From the NCBI GenBank assembly GCA_954871525.1, contig OX940872.1, positions 14,407,180 through 14,471,179 on the forward strand: a stretch of 64,000 nt of DNA. The letters run 5' to 3'. The notes beneath the pieces were generated by a model. That model saw nothing but the letters and a program-made list of their open reading frames with translations. It searched no databases and had not been told where the DNA came from. The stretch is from Parietaria judaica. Lineage: Eukaryota > Streptophyta > Magnoliopsida > Rosales > Urticaceae. Shown here piece by piece: positions 44,961 to 56,400 of this stretch; the first letter of the stretch is position 1, and every line of letters begins with the position of its first letter. A program made the position numbers and the translations under genes.

Positions 44961-46153
44961 CTATCGGCTAACTCGATTGATGACTGTCACATGGTTTTTC
45001 CTAGAAATTAAAGAGTCATAATATTTGTATTTATCATCCAAAGTGAGAGTGTTATGAAAATATTTGTTGGATTACTTCTTTAATTTATATAGGCTTCTAG
45101 AGATGACCCTTTGCATGGAGTAGTTTCTAGATTTATGTTGCAAGTTTTTTGGCTTTTCTTTTCCCCTTCTAATGTATTCTAATGTGGATTGTTTTAATAT
45201 TTCATTAAAATAATGCTTTTTCATGTATAATAAATAGTGGCTACTGTAAACACGAAGATATATCAATACGTTTTGTTATACTCTCTTAATATTGTTCTTT
45301 TATTTACAACAACTTACTATTTTGATCGTCCTTAGTTAGTCATATATTTGAGATACCACTGTTGTGCTTAATCAATTCTTTTTTCTTTTAATCTAAAGTT
45401 AAATTGCACTGTTCATCATTCAATTATCACCTTGCCTTGGTAGTTTATTTGATTCTACACCAGTTTATATTAAACATTTTTCAGTGATTGACAGTCAATC
45501 AGTCATATATATAGTACTCTAAACAATTTAATTAGTTATATGGCACGGTAAATTTTTAACACTTAACAACGAAGTAAGATGACAGAACAATACTATGTGT
45601 TTTTTCCATTATATGAATGCGCATCAAATCTCATACATACGAATCAATTCTAAATATTAAAATAATGAGATAACGAATTCCATATATTCATTGATTCCTG
45701 AAAATTGTTTTCCACCCACCACATTAATTATATTGTTTGTAAGTTAAAATTATTCGACCAAGAATTATTCATAATATTTCTATTATAACTGACCTGGCCG
45801 GGCCTTTACTATATGCGGGCAAGGTCGGCTATTTGGGCTTCCTAATTTAAAGACTTCAATTACATAAATATAATTTTATTTAAACATGAAAAATAAAATT
45901 TAAATACTCTAAGGGACAAAAGCCGACATCCTAACTCTTTTAAAATAATCCGTGATTTTGTTTTTCAAAAAGTAATCGTTAAATTAGATATCAAGTATTA
46001 ACACCAAAATACAATCACCTCTGATTCCGAAGCCTTCAATTTCATTTATAGATGAGGCTCAAACCAAACTCACATCCTTTCGCGCAGTAACAATGTACAG
46101 TTATTCTTAGAGCACGATGATATGGATTCAAAATCTCTTATTCTATATACAAG
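44961..46153. other. 3' flank of the HKT gene
   Basis: AT-rich, with no gene seen. The HKT 3' UTR must lie in the right-hand part (minus strand below 46154), but no single polyadenylation signal stands out. Confidence 0.4.
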
Positions 46154-49100
46154 TTATGATTTTCTCCAAGCTTTTCCTCCACCAAATGTGAACTTCTTGA
46201 GCCTTCCAAAAAACATGAGAATGATCAAGATGACTTTTCCAGAAGAAGACCACCTCCCGACTAAGCCGTACCATCTGTCCACGCAGACACGCTCGGGTAC
46301 CAGTTGTCTCCCACAACTATAGCCAGTCGAGAAGCCAACGTTGCCATATGCGCTGTAATATTGTCGATTATGCAATATTAGAGTCGTGCACGTGATGTGG
46401 CGGTCAAGATATAAATCGTTACATAAGTAATAATTAGTTCATAAAGAGCGTGTTACTATAACGGTTTTAAAAATATTGATTATAATGAGTTATATGAATG
46501 TTTACAAACTATACCTATCTTTTACGTTTTATAAATAATTTATTTATATTAAATAGAATGAGTAACTCTTATGTGATAGACACAAGTACATGTAGATTGC
46601 TCATGTGCTCTATTGAGAACCGTTTTTTATTTTCACTTTTCAGATACATATTTTATCGGTCATTTTGTAAGTCTCATGTATATAAATTATAAATTTTGTT
46701 AAGGTATTCCTCTACCGTTAAGGAGGATCAAATTGAATATATTCTAAGACATGGATCATAATACAGTAATCTTAACAGCATTTTGTTTTTCTAAAGGAAA
46801 AAATTATTTTCTCTGTTTCTTTTATTTTTCAATGTTTATTTTAATGGGATAATAGCGGCTAAAGTAGCCAAACTTTCATGATTTGTGTCGATAAAGGTCC
46901 AAACTAGATTTATAGCGGCTAAAGTAGCCAAACTCGGTCAATCTGTGGCAAGCACTTATTCCGTCCAATCAAACTTAACATTCGTTAGTCTATCGCCACG
47001 TCACTTACACGTGGCAAACTTTGGGTATTTATGCCGTGATAAAACCAAAGTTTGGGTATTTATGCCGCGATAAACTATTTAAAAAAAATTGGTTGCTTAC
47101 ATCATCTAAATAAAGGTCAAAATATTATGGCTTTGGTAGGACTAGAACTCATCACTTCCCCCACATATAAGAGTAGCATAACCACTAAACACATTCACCT
47201 CACGTTATATCTTGACAAAAATAAGAATATAAATAGAAACTTATTAATAAGTGGCATAGTAATAATAGAAACATATGTTTTTTCGCACCGGTTTCGGATT
47301 GACTTATTAGGAAAGGGGTTGGGTTGACCTTTTCGGACCAGGATTGAGTTGTCTTTTTTGGAACGGGGTCAGGTTGAATTTTTCAGACCCATGGGTTGAC
47401 TTCTATATAATTTGGTCGGGCTGAATATTTTGTACCGGATTCAGATTGAAAAAGTTAACCCGACCCTGTTTCAAAAAGTTAACTCGACACAGTTCTGAAA
47501 AAGGCAACCCGAACTCGTACCGACAAAGTCAACATGAATCCGGTACAAAAAAATTCAACTTGATCACTGTCCAAAAAATTCAACTCAACCCCGTTCTAAA
47601 AAACTCAACTCGACCCCGGTCCGAAAAATTCAACTCACCCCGTTTCAAATTAGTCAACCCGAACTCGGTGCAAAGAATACATATGTTTTTACTACTATGA
47701 TCACCTTATCAATAAGTTTCTATGTATATTCTTTTTTTTTTTGTCATGATATAACGTGAAGTGAATGTTGTTTGATGGTTATATTGTCCATTTATGAGGG
47801 GGAAAGTGATGAGTTCGAGTCCTCCCAAAACTATAATATTTCAAATTTTATTTAAATGACGTGAACAAGCGAAAAAATATATAAAATGGTTTATCGCGGC
47901 ATAAATTTCCAAACTTTGGTTTTATCACGGCATAAATACCCAAAGTTTGATATAACGTGTAAGTGACGTGGCGATAGACTAACGGATGTTAAGTTTGACT
48001 GGACGGAATTAGTGCTTGCCACAGATTGACCGAGTTTGGCTACTTTAACCGCTATAAATCCAGTTTGGACCTTTATTGACACAAATCATGAAAGTTTGGC
48101 TACTTTAGCCGCTACTATCCCTATTTTAATTAATATGTATTAATATGTGATCGATAGGTAGAGAAGACATAGCTGATAACATTGCACTTTTCATCGTTGA
48201 ATACTTTTAAGTCTAAATAGAGTGTGACAGAATTAAAGCCGTACCTTACTACTTCAAAGATGATGTTGAAGATGCTGAAATTTAGAGGGTCGTTTCTGAT
48301 ATGCGCTCTTTCTGTTATACAAACCAAGGTGACAAAGATGGCTATATAGGAGAGTTGCGAGAGTGTCAAATAGTCCGATAAATTCTTCTTTCGATTATCG
48401 CCATTATTGGACAGCTCATCCTTTTCTTCATTCGGAAAAAACGACGTATATAGCGGGAAATACCTAACAAGTCAATAAAACAATAAGTTTAATCATCACC
48501 ATTATTATATAAACAACAAATGTTGACTTCTTATTTAGCCTTTCATTCATTAAACTTAGCCCTACGATCTAATGCCAAATTTGCCTCGGTTTTGATTTAT
48601 TTACAAAAACGCCATTCAACTCGATCTTATTCGATTTTAAAAATATTCTAGGTCTTACATCTAGAATAAATTTAAATATTAAATTTATGAACATGAAATA
48701 TATTCTTTAACACCCAGATGATAAATAATCTAAATATAAGGACATAATTGATTAACATATGGACGAACGTTTTATGATTTATGATACTAAGTATCGATTT
48801 AAATTATGTATTTTATAATAATTTTTCAATTATTTATACAATTTAACTGAGTGAATTGGTCCGACTGTCTCAACCCAATCCTAACCCAACTAAATCTTTG
48901 GGCTCGGTTCAATACAACCCCCCTCTCTATTGGTCTACCGAGTATATATTGGATTTAGGTGAATTTAATTACGTCGAGTTGGGTTTATTTTACACACCTT
49001 TCACATGCTAAATTATTATGAATAGTATCTTAGTAGTACGTACATATTTAATTAGTAATATTACTGTAAACAGAAGACAAACATATTTTTTGTTATAGTA

Positions 49101-50505
49101 CGTACATTCTTAATTTGTAGTTTTTTTTCGCATTTTTATAGGTATATTTGCTAGACTATACTGACCACGTGTAAGACTCCATCGATAGTGATTAAAATTG
49201 GCTTCAACCAGTGAAAAATTATATTTGACTTTCACATACATATATTTGTAGAGCCTATATATCTCTTTCTAAAAATTCTATAAATTATGTATAATTATAA
49301 ACTCATTTTTTTCTTTATTATATATTTATTCATATAAACCCAAATAACATAAGATTTAGAGAATTAGAAAAGAATAAATAATTCAATCAATAATAATAAT
49401 AATAAATGCCAGCGTAGCTAGGCAGTTTTATTCAACAAACTGGGACCGCGAGAGAAGGCAAGGAGACTCACATCATAATGACGAAGAGCACCGAAACTGC
49501 TGCGGAAACGGCAGAGAGGTCGATGACGGACTCGCCGGCATGCCTCGAGTTGATGACCTGAAACAGTGATGCAATGAGCTTCTGGTAGGCGCTCAGCCCG
49601 TCCATGGCCTCGGATCCCCACTCTGTGGCGCAAAACAGTGCGATTTCCAGCAAAATGAACCCCGACACCGTCAGGGCGTGCCACTTCGAGCGAGAGCCCG
49701 AGAGCAAGTGCTCGTAGCCGATTTCTCTCGGGTTCCTCAGCAAATAACTCAGCTCTCTCTTCTTCGTCAATCTCTCGGCGACCCATATCGTGAAGCGGAG
49801 GCTCACTGGGTACAGAGTGTTGCCAAGGAGAATCTGTGCGACGAGGAGCAAGAGAAGATCCGAGTCCGCCTTGAAGACGGTCATGTTCTCATTTGTCGGC
49901 ATGAAGCCGCAGTTCGTGAAGCTCGATACCGTGGCAAACACCGAGAACGTCGATGCTCTGAGACCTTTTGACGCAAGCGTAGGGTTACTTCTCACGTAAC
50001 TATACACGAAGAGAGAGCCGAATACGTTGATCACTAAGAAATACCCTAAAACTACGTAGCTCAAAACCCTCAACGAGCTTTCCTTCAGGTACCCACCATC
50101 GAGATCCGAACCGGTTTTCGAAGCCTTAGACCTAATGATCTGAATCTGGATCATGGAGGTGAACACCTCGCCTCCGAGGATTATCAACACAACGAGGACG
50201 GCGAGCTGGGCATTGGAGAAAACCTCCATTTCCACGGCTGTCATGCTCGAAAGCGTGGCGGCAGAGACGGAAGTGAAGAAGAGGTCTAACTCTCTCGGTT
50301 TCGTGGCGTTGTCGGTACCCGGATCTGCGAGAGTAGTGAGAGCTAAGTAGCCCACCAAGGATATGGTGAGTAAGTAGCTTAGCTGGATTCTGAAGAGCGT
50401 GGCGCAGAGAGGGTGGAGAAGCTTGTAGAGCGCGCTTGCGCCCGCATGGTAGTTGAAACTCTCGAGCCTCGCAGCCATAGCAGCAGGGTTGATCATCTCG
50501 TTCAT
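46154..50505 (-). CDS. HKT1: class I HKT sodium transporter, three exons
   Basis: Plasma-membrane Na+ transporter of the plant HKT (TrkH-like) family; in other plants class I members retrieve Na+ from xylem and protect leaves from salt. Exons on the minus strand: 50505-49472, 48463-48245, 46352-46154. Introns are GT-AG (donors GTGAGT and GTACGG, acceptors TTGTTAG and ATTACAG) and both keep frame in phase 2. The product is 483 residues. The four pore loops give filter residues Ser87 ([14 protein letters not shown]), Gly200 ([13 protein letters not shown]), Gly324 ([13 protein letters not shown]) and Gly424 ([12 protein letters not shown]). Ser in the first loop is the class I, Na+-selective signature. 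The protein is shorter than typical (~500-550), partly from a short loop after the first pore (residues 121-145). The chosen ATG lies in [17 protein letters not shown]. The in-frame upstream extension runs through a TA microsatellite and is taken as 5' UTR. No stop or frameshift was seen, so it is probably functional. Confidence 0.93.
46353..48244 (-). other. HKT intron 2
   Basis: A 1.9-kb intron between the exon ending ..NIIFEVV and the exon beginning [10 protein letters not shown]. Two thirds of it is a fold-back transposable element (46846-48121). Without that insert the intron would be about 610 bp. Confidence 0.88.
46846..48121. mobile_element. fold-back MULE-like element in HKT intron 2
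   Basis: It is 1276 bp with inverted ends GGGATAATAGCGGC / GCCGCTACTATCCC. The arms are at least 235 bp (46846-47080 and 47888-48121), and the inverted similarity continues inward (GGACTAGAACTCATCAC against GTGATGAGTTCGAGTCC). A perfect 9-bp duplication TATTTTAAT flanks it (46837-46845 and 48122-48130), diagnostic of Mutator-like insertion. The centre alternates GGTTGGGTTGACC-like and CAACCCGACC-like blocks, so nearly the whole element can fold on itself. No transposase was seen. The short readings in it (for example 47446-47700) are repeat by-products. Confidence 0.9.
48464..49471 (-). other. HKT intron 1
   Basis: A 1008-bp AT-rich intron starting GTGAGT and ending TTGTTAG. No recognisable transposon boundary was found inside it. 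Short plus-strand readings over the neighbouring exon (49678-50350) are shadows. Confidence 0.88.
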
Positions 50506-52876
50506 TATATGTGATGTGTTGCCGTGGCTATATATGTTAATGAGTATTTTTATATATATATATATATATATAAATACAAATATATATGTGTGCAGTGTAT
50601 GTGTCTGATGATGTGGATATATTGGAGGGAAATATGGTGGAGAGAAAGGCAAATGCTAAATAATGTTGTATCTATTCCACGAATTATAACGTGTGGCTAC
50701 GAGAGTTGTCGTTTCGTAAATGATTGCTTAGCAATAATTCAGACATAAATGTGTATCACCCACAACCTATCCATGTGAGAAAAAGGATACCCACGGTTTG
50801 CACTCACTAATTATATTAACTAGTAGTTACACGAATTTTATGTTTATGAATTTGATAAAAATATTAAACAATGTTATTTTTTAGAAATATATGTACAAAC
50901 AAAATTATAATTATAAAGATGTTTTATAAGGTAAAGTATACGTATACAATATATATATAAATAATGTTAGACAAATATATATTTTGAAATACTCCCACAT
51001 GAAAATTGTCTTTATAATTGTTCAAGATTGTAAGACATTTTTGTGTTCTTCGAATGAACTATCTTTTGCCAAGTATTAGGATAAACGACACAAAAAATAG
51101 TAAGATTGACCTGTAATTATTTCAAAGACAAATATTGAAGACACATCGTTCTTCTTTTGGAGATGAAAACTATTAAAATAACAGCTCCAAACTTTTTTAG
51201 TGAATAAAATATTCACAAAATTAATCCAAATGTATTACAACCTATATGGGTAATAAATAAAAATTTATCTGATGACATATTTTCTTCAATTGTATTGTTC
51301 GCTGTTGGCGGTGGCACAAATTGTCACTTCTCTACACCTTTAAAAATATTGCTCAAATTTCACATTTTATTAATCTTATCAATTTAGTATGTACTCTCAC
51401 TCAATTTTGTACCTATACAAACAACAAAAACATCAATCCTAAAGAATAAAACCATTTACGAATTTAGAAAGTATTGCTAGGATAAACTTCGACAAATGAT
51501 TAAGGTACTACTTAAATGATAAAAGTATTGTTAGGATAAACGGGTACATATTTATATATATATATATATAATATGATTAAGTGTTCTTTTTTTTCAATAA
51601 ATAATGATTTCCCGAAAATGCGCATAAGAACTTTAAAATGATCTTAAAGCCAGACAAATAATTTTACAAAAATTATGTTATCTTTTGATCAAAATACACA
51701 AACATGATAACATTAATTTTATATGAATTACATGGATCTTCTATATACTATATCTAATTATTTTTCTAAAATCTTGTTCATTTTCTTAATTCCATTTATG
51801 ATCGATATAATTGGTATCCATGAACATCATTAAGTAGTAGCAATCCATGATTCATTCATCGGGATGCCTAGTAATTTCTTTAAAAAAAATTAAAAATAAT
51901 CATATGTATACATATTTATTTTTATTTTTTTAGAAAAAAAAAGGACAGAAGAAGCTTATTTGGACATTTCAGTTTTTAAAATGGGCTCCGGGGTCCTTTT
52001 TAGCGGAATTAGATTTAATTAAATTATTCATTAATAAATCAACGTGGCATGCTATGTGACAGTCAGATGACATGGTATGCCACGTGGCGGTCAACATGAT
52101 ACTATTTGGCATTTGACTTGAAAATAGTGGATTAAAGACTAATTGCCTTACAATTTTAGAGATTAAGAACTTTACTACTCACAAACACCCACAAATAAAA
52201 AAAGGAGAACTTATTGACGATGATGAAAAGACTATTAAAATTTTTACCGCAATTATCCCTAAAAAATAATTCATTTCGTGAATGTACTCACTTCTCTTAC
52301 CATATCTTAATACCGTCTCTATATCTCCTCGTCATTTTTTATTTCCCAATGATTAGCTTAGAATTGGATACGATCAACAACAAAATAAATGCAGAGACCC
52401 CAAATAGTGATGAGAAACACTCGAACAAATCAAATGAAACATCTATTTACAGATATACTTTCTCAAGCTCAAGGTACTTATGTATAGTATAATACTCTTA
52501 TACATATGAATTTAAAGAGAAGGTTATTGTTCAGTCTATACTAGTTAAAATAAAGAAAGAAAGAAAAAAACAGAAGGTTATCTAAAGTTCATTAACTTAA
52601 ATAAAATACATATTAAAATATATTAAATGAAGGCTAGATGTGATCGTATCTAGAATAGAACACTAAACATTTAAAATGCTTTATAATGTCATAATTAGTG
52701 TAATACTCTCAAATATTTAGAGATTAAAAATGAGTTCTAAAACAATTTGATGATTAGATATCATGCATTTATGAGACAATTCTGATGAAAAAAATAACGT
52801 TCATAGTTTCTGCAAGTGAATGAATTTAATGCTCATTTATTTTGTAAAAAAATATATAGTTGTTCATAAGGATGTT
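50506..52876. other. upstream region of HKT
   Basis: About 2.4 kb between the HKT start codon and Copia-2, so it should hold the HKT promoter. A TA microsatellite lies at about 50551-50573, 45-70 bp before the ATG, in the likely 5' UTR or TATA zone. A GCCACGTGGC palindrome (G-box core) is at about 52079 and CCACGTGG-like words are nearby, about 1.6 kb upstream. A 92-residue open stretch (52214-52492) has no recognisable features. The rest is AT-rich, with nothing else assigned. Confidence 0.5.
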
Positions 52877-52881
52877 AATAG

Positions 52882-53411
52882 TGTGAGCTTAAGATTGACT
52901 TAGTCCGGGTGACGACTAGAAGCCAGGACGGGCAGAAACACTTGCGAGAAGTCAGCCCGGGTACCGACCAGAACAAAGGACGGACAGACGTTCAACTCAG
53001 CTCGGATGAACACATGAAGAGAGTCCGCATAGAAGGCAAGCTCAGCACGGAGCATACGAGCAGGTCAGCTCGGGGACAGAAAGACTGTCCGGGCAGAAAA
53101 GGGAAAGTCTACCCAGAAAGGAAAGCGCGTAGCTTGAGGAGCAAGCAAAGATTTGGCGAGATTATTCAGGGTAGTTTCCAAATTTAGTGCGGATCATTTA
53201 GCTAGGGTTTTGCCTATGTGAGGTCTATATATATCTAGCAGTGTACTCTGTAAATAAGAGTCGAGTCCATTAAGCTTTTGTTTTTTTATCTCTTTGTAAT
53301 TGCCTTCAATATTAATTAGAAAATTTCTTCTCCCAAATTCGTGTTCTTAAGTTCGTGTGATTCGTGGTGATTATTTGTGTTATTCGCAGATCCGTGATTT
53401 GGGATCCAACA
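52882..53411 (+). repeat. 5' LTR of Copia-2
   Basis: It starts TGTGAGCTTAAGATTG and ends GGATCCAACA. GC-richer repeats with CCGGG and CTCAGCTCGG words fill U3. A TATA-like CTATATATATC is near 53225 and a T-rich TTGTTTTTTTATC near 53279. Confidence 0.93.
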
Positions 53412-53413
53412 AG

Positions 53414-53426
53414 TGGTATCAGAGCC
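53414..53426 (+). other. Copia-2 primer binding site
   Basis: TGGTATCAGAGCC, complementary to the 3' end of plant initiator methionine tRNA, begins three bases after the LTR end. This is the standard Copia primer site. Confidence 0.93.
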
Positions 53427-53439
53427 TCAATCGAAGAAC

Positions 53440-56400
53440 ATGTCTTCATCAGAATCGACGATCGGAGATCTGGTTATGAAGAAACTAGAATCCAGGGAAG
53501 GCACAGTAACACTCCATTACCCCATGCTCACGAAGAGCAATTACGCCGTGTGGGCGCTGAAGATGAGGGTGAATCTGCAAGCTCAGGGAGTGTGGGTAGC
53601 CATTGAAGGTGGCGACTCTAAAGGGCGCAAAGAAAGGATGGAACTCACAGCAATCTACCAAGCCGTTCCAGAAGAACTCCTTCTCATGCTCTCTGAGAAG
53701 GATTCCGCAAAAGAAGCATGGAAGACGCTTCGGACTATGCACATGGGCGCAGATCGCGTCAAGGATGCCAAAGTCCAGACCCTGAAGAGTGAATTCGAGG
53801 TCATGCGGATGAAGGAAAGCGATTCGGTGGACGACTTCGCTCTGAGACTCACGTCCATTGTGACCGGCATACGCTCACTAGGAGACAAGGTGGACGAGAC
53901 CACCATTGTCACCAGATTTTTACGTGCGTTGCCCCGCTAGTACATGCAGATAGTGACGTCGATTGAGCAGTTCGGCGATCTCAAGACTATGACGGTTGAA
54001 GAGGTTGTTGGGCGTCTCAAAACCCACGAAGAGAGACTTCGGGGCTACGGCGACAAAGGAGACGAGCAGAATCTCCTTCTCACGCATGAGGAGTGGACGG
54101 CGAGACAGAGAAGATCCGGGGGAGCCGAATCCTTCTCAAATTTCTCAGGACAGAGCAGCTACAGTGGAGAAGTCCGAGGACGCGGACAAGGTCGAGGACG
54201 AGGTCGAGGCAGAGATTCGCGAGGACGCGGAAGCAGCTTGAGCCGTCAAGAAGGACCGACACGAAGAGACAAGAACACGGTGAAGTGCTACTCTTGTGAG
54301 AAGCTCGGGCACTTCGCATCGGAGTGCCGGAGCAGAAACTAGGGCAAGGAGGCGAACCTAGCGAGGTTCCAAGACGACCAGCCGGCATTGTTATTTGCCG
54401 AGCAGATAATGCACCTGGCCGTACAGAACGACGATAGTGAAGCCGAGGAGAACTGTCCGGAGGATTTCAGTAATCAGCGATCTGGCGAGGAGAAAGCCGA
54501 GCAACGCTACCCGAAGAAGACCAGCGAGCAGGTCTTCCTCATCGAGGACAAGGTTTTTGCAAACCTCCTCACGCACGATGAGAAAACAGTCAGTACCGAC
54601 GTATGGTACCTTGACAACGGTGCAAGTAACCACATGACCGGGGAACGAGCTAAGTTTGAAGAGCTCGATGAGAATATCACGGGCAACGTGAAATTTGGCG
54701 ACGAATCCGTCGTAGAGATAAAAGGCAGAGGGTCGATCCTGTTCGAGTGCAAGAATGGCGACCAGCGTTTGATTACCCGGGTTTACTACATCCCGAAGTT
54801 GAAGAGCAACATCATCGGTCTGGGACAGATGACGAAGATCGGGAATACGGTAGTGCTAGCCGCGCCCTATCTGAAGATGTGGACCAAGGATAGAGTGTTG
54901 TTGATGAAGGTGGAGCGGACTCCCAACAGACTCTAAAAAATCCTCCTGAAAAAAAGTCAGCCTATCTGCCTCTTGGCGTCGATGGCAGATCCGGGGTGGC
55001 TATGGCACGCTCGACTTGGACACGTGAACTTTCACGCGCTCAAGTTGATGGGCGAGAAGAACTTGGCTTTCGGAGTTCCTAAGATACAGCACCCCGACCA
55101 GCTATGTGAGGGCTGTATGATCGCGAAGCAGGCAAGGATACCCTTCCCGATCAAGGCCAAGTTCTGAGCAGAAAGACCCCTAAAGTTGGTGCACGTTGAC
55201 CTCTGCGGTCTGATCACCCCTGTAACCACTCCCGGAAACAAGTATTTTTTCCTACTTGTTGACGACTACAGTCGATGGATGTGGGTGTATATGCTCAAGG
55301 AGAAGAGCGGAGCTTTCGAGGCTTTCAGAAAGTTCAAGAAGATCGTGAAGAATAGCACGGTGCACAGGTTAAAGGTCTTGCGTACAGACCGAGGAGGAGA
55401 ATTCACTTCACAGCAGTTCAGAGAGTTCTGCGACGAGGAACGAATTCAGCGACAGCTATCTGTACCCCACACGCCACAGCAGAATGACATTGTGGAGCGA
55501 CGAAAACGGACTGTGATGAACACAGCGAGGAGCTTGCTAAAGAGTATGCAGGTTCCGGCCAACTTTTGGAGAGAAGCAGTGCGACATGCGGTATATCTGC
55601 TTAATCGTTTGCCGACCAAGGCACTAGGAGAGTGCACTCCCTACAAGGCGTGGTACGGGAAGAAACCCCACTTAGAGAACTTAACAGTGTTCGGGAGCAC
55701 CGCACATGTGAAGATTGCGGGCCCTAATCTCAAGAAGCTGGATGATCGGAGTCAAAAGATGGTGTACCTTGGAGCATAGGAAGGAAGAAAGGCACACATA
55801 TTCTATGATCCACGACGCGGCAGACTCCAAGTGAGAAGAGATGCAGTGTTCGAAGAAGAGATGAAGTGGGATTGGCGCGACGAACGGGGAGACCCCGAGC
55901 AGAACTCAGTGGAGTTCAGTGTCGAAGAAGACAAGGATGTTGCCGATCAGGAGCAGCCCGGAACACCCAGCTCAGGAACTGTCTTGCCAGAGATGAGGGA
56001 AACCAGCCCGGGAGAGAGCACCCCGGACACACCACGGACACCAAGTCCGAGCAGGACCAACTCGTTCAACTCGGGAGATTCCACTATTAAAGATGGGCCA
56101 CGAGGATTCCGACCTCTAGCCGAAGTCTACGAGCAAACTCAATAGGTAGATTTAGAGGAACTCTCATTGCTTTGCGCAGAAGAGCCAACCAATTTCCAAG
56201 AGGCAGCGGCCGAACAGGAGTGGCAGGAAGCGATGAAGAAAGAGATGGAGACCATCGAGAATAACAGGACATGAGAGCTAACTGACCTTCCAAAAGGTCA
56301 CAAGTCCATCGGCCTGAAGTGGGTGTACAAGCTGAAGAAGGACACAGAGGGGAATGTCCTTAAGCACAAGGCAAGACTGGTAGCTAAAGGCTACGTGCAA

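Noticed and set aside
47446..47700. 84-codon reading with [18 protein letters not shown] repeats
   Set aside because: It lies within the centre of the fold-back element in the HKT intron and reflects its CAACCCGACC-type repeats.
49418..50350. Other readings across HKT exon 1 (122 codons minus, 97, 69 and 65 codons plus)
   Set aside because: They overlap the intact, domain-bearing HKT exon in other frames.
50506..50652. In-frame N-terminal extension of HKT by 49 residues
   Set aside because: It runs through a TA microsatellite giving an Ile/Tyr-rich stretch unlike HKT N-termini. The ATG at 50505 gives a normal N-terminus, so the extension is taken as 5' UTR.
52214..52492. 92-codon plus-strand reading upstream of Copia-2
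   Set aside because: It has one hydrophobic stretch but no recognisable motif, no splice context and AT-driven composition. Chance is the simpler explanation.
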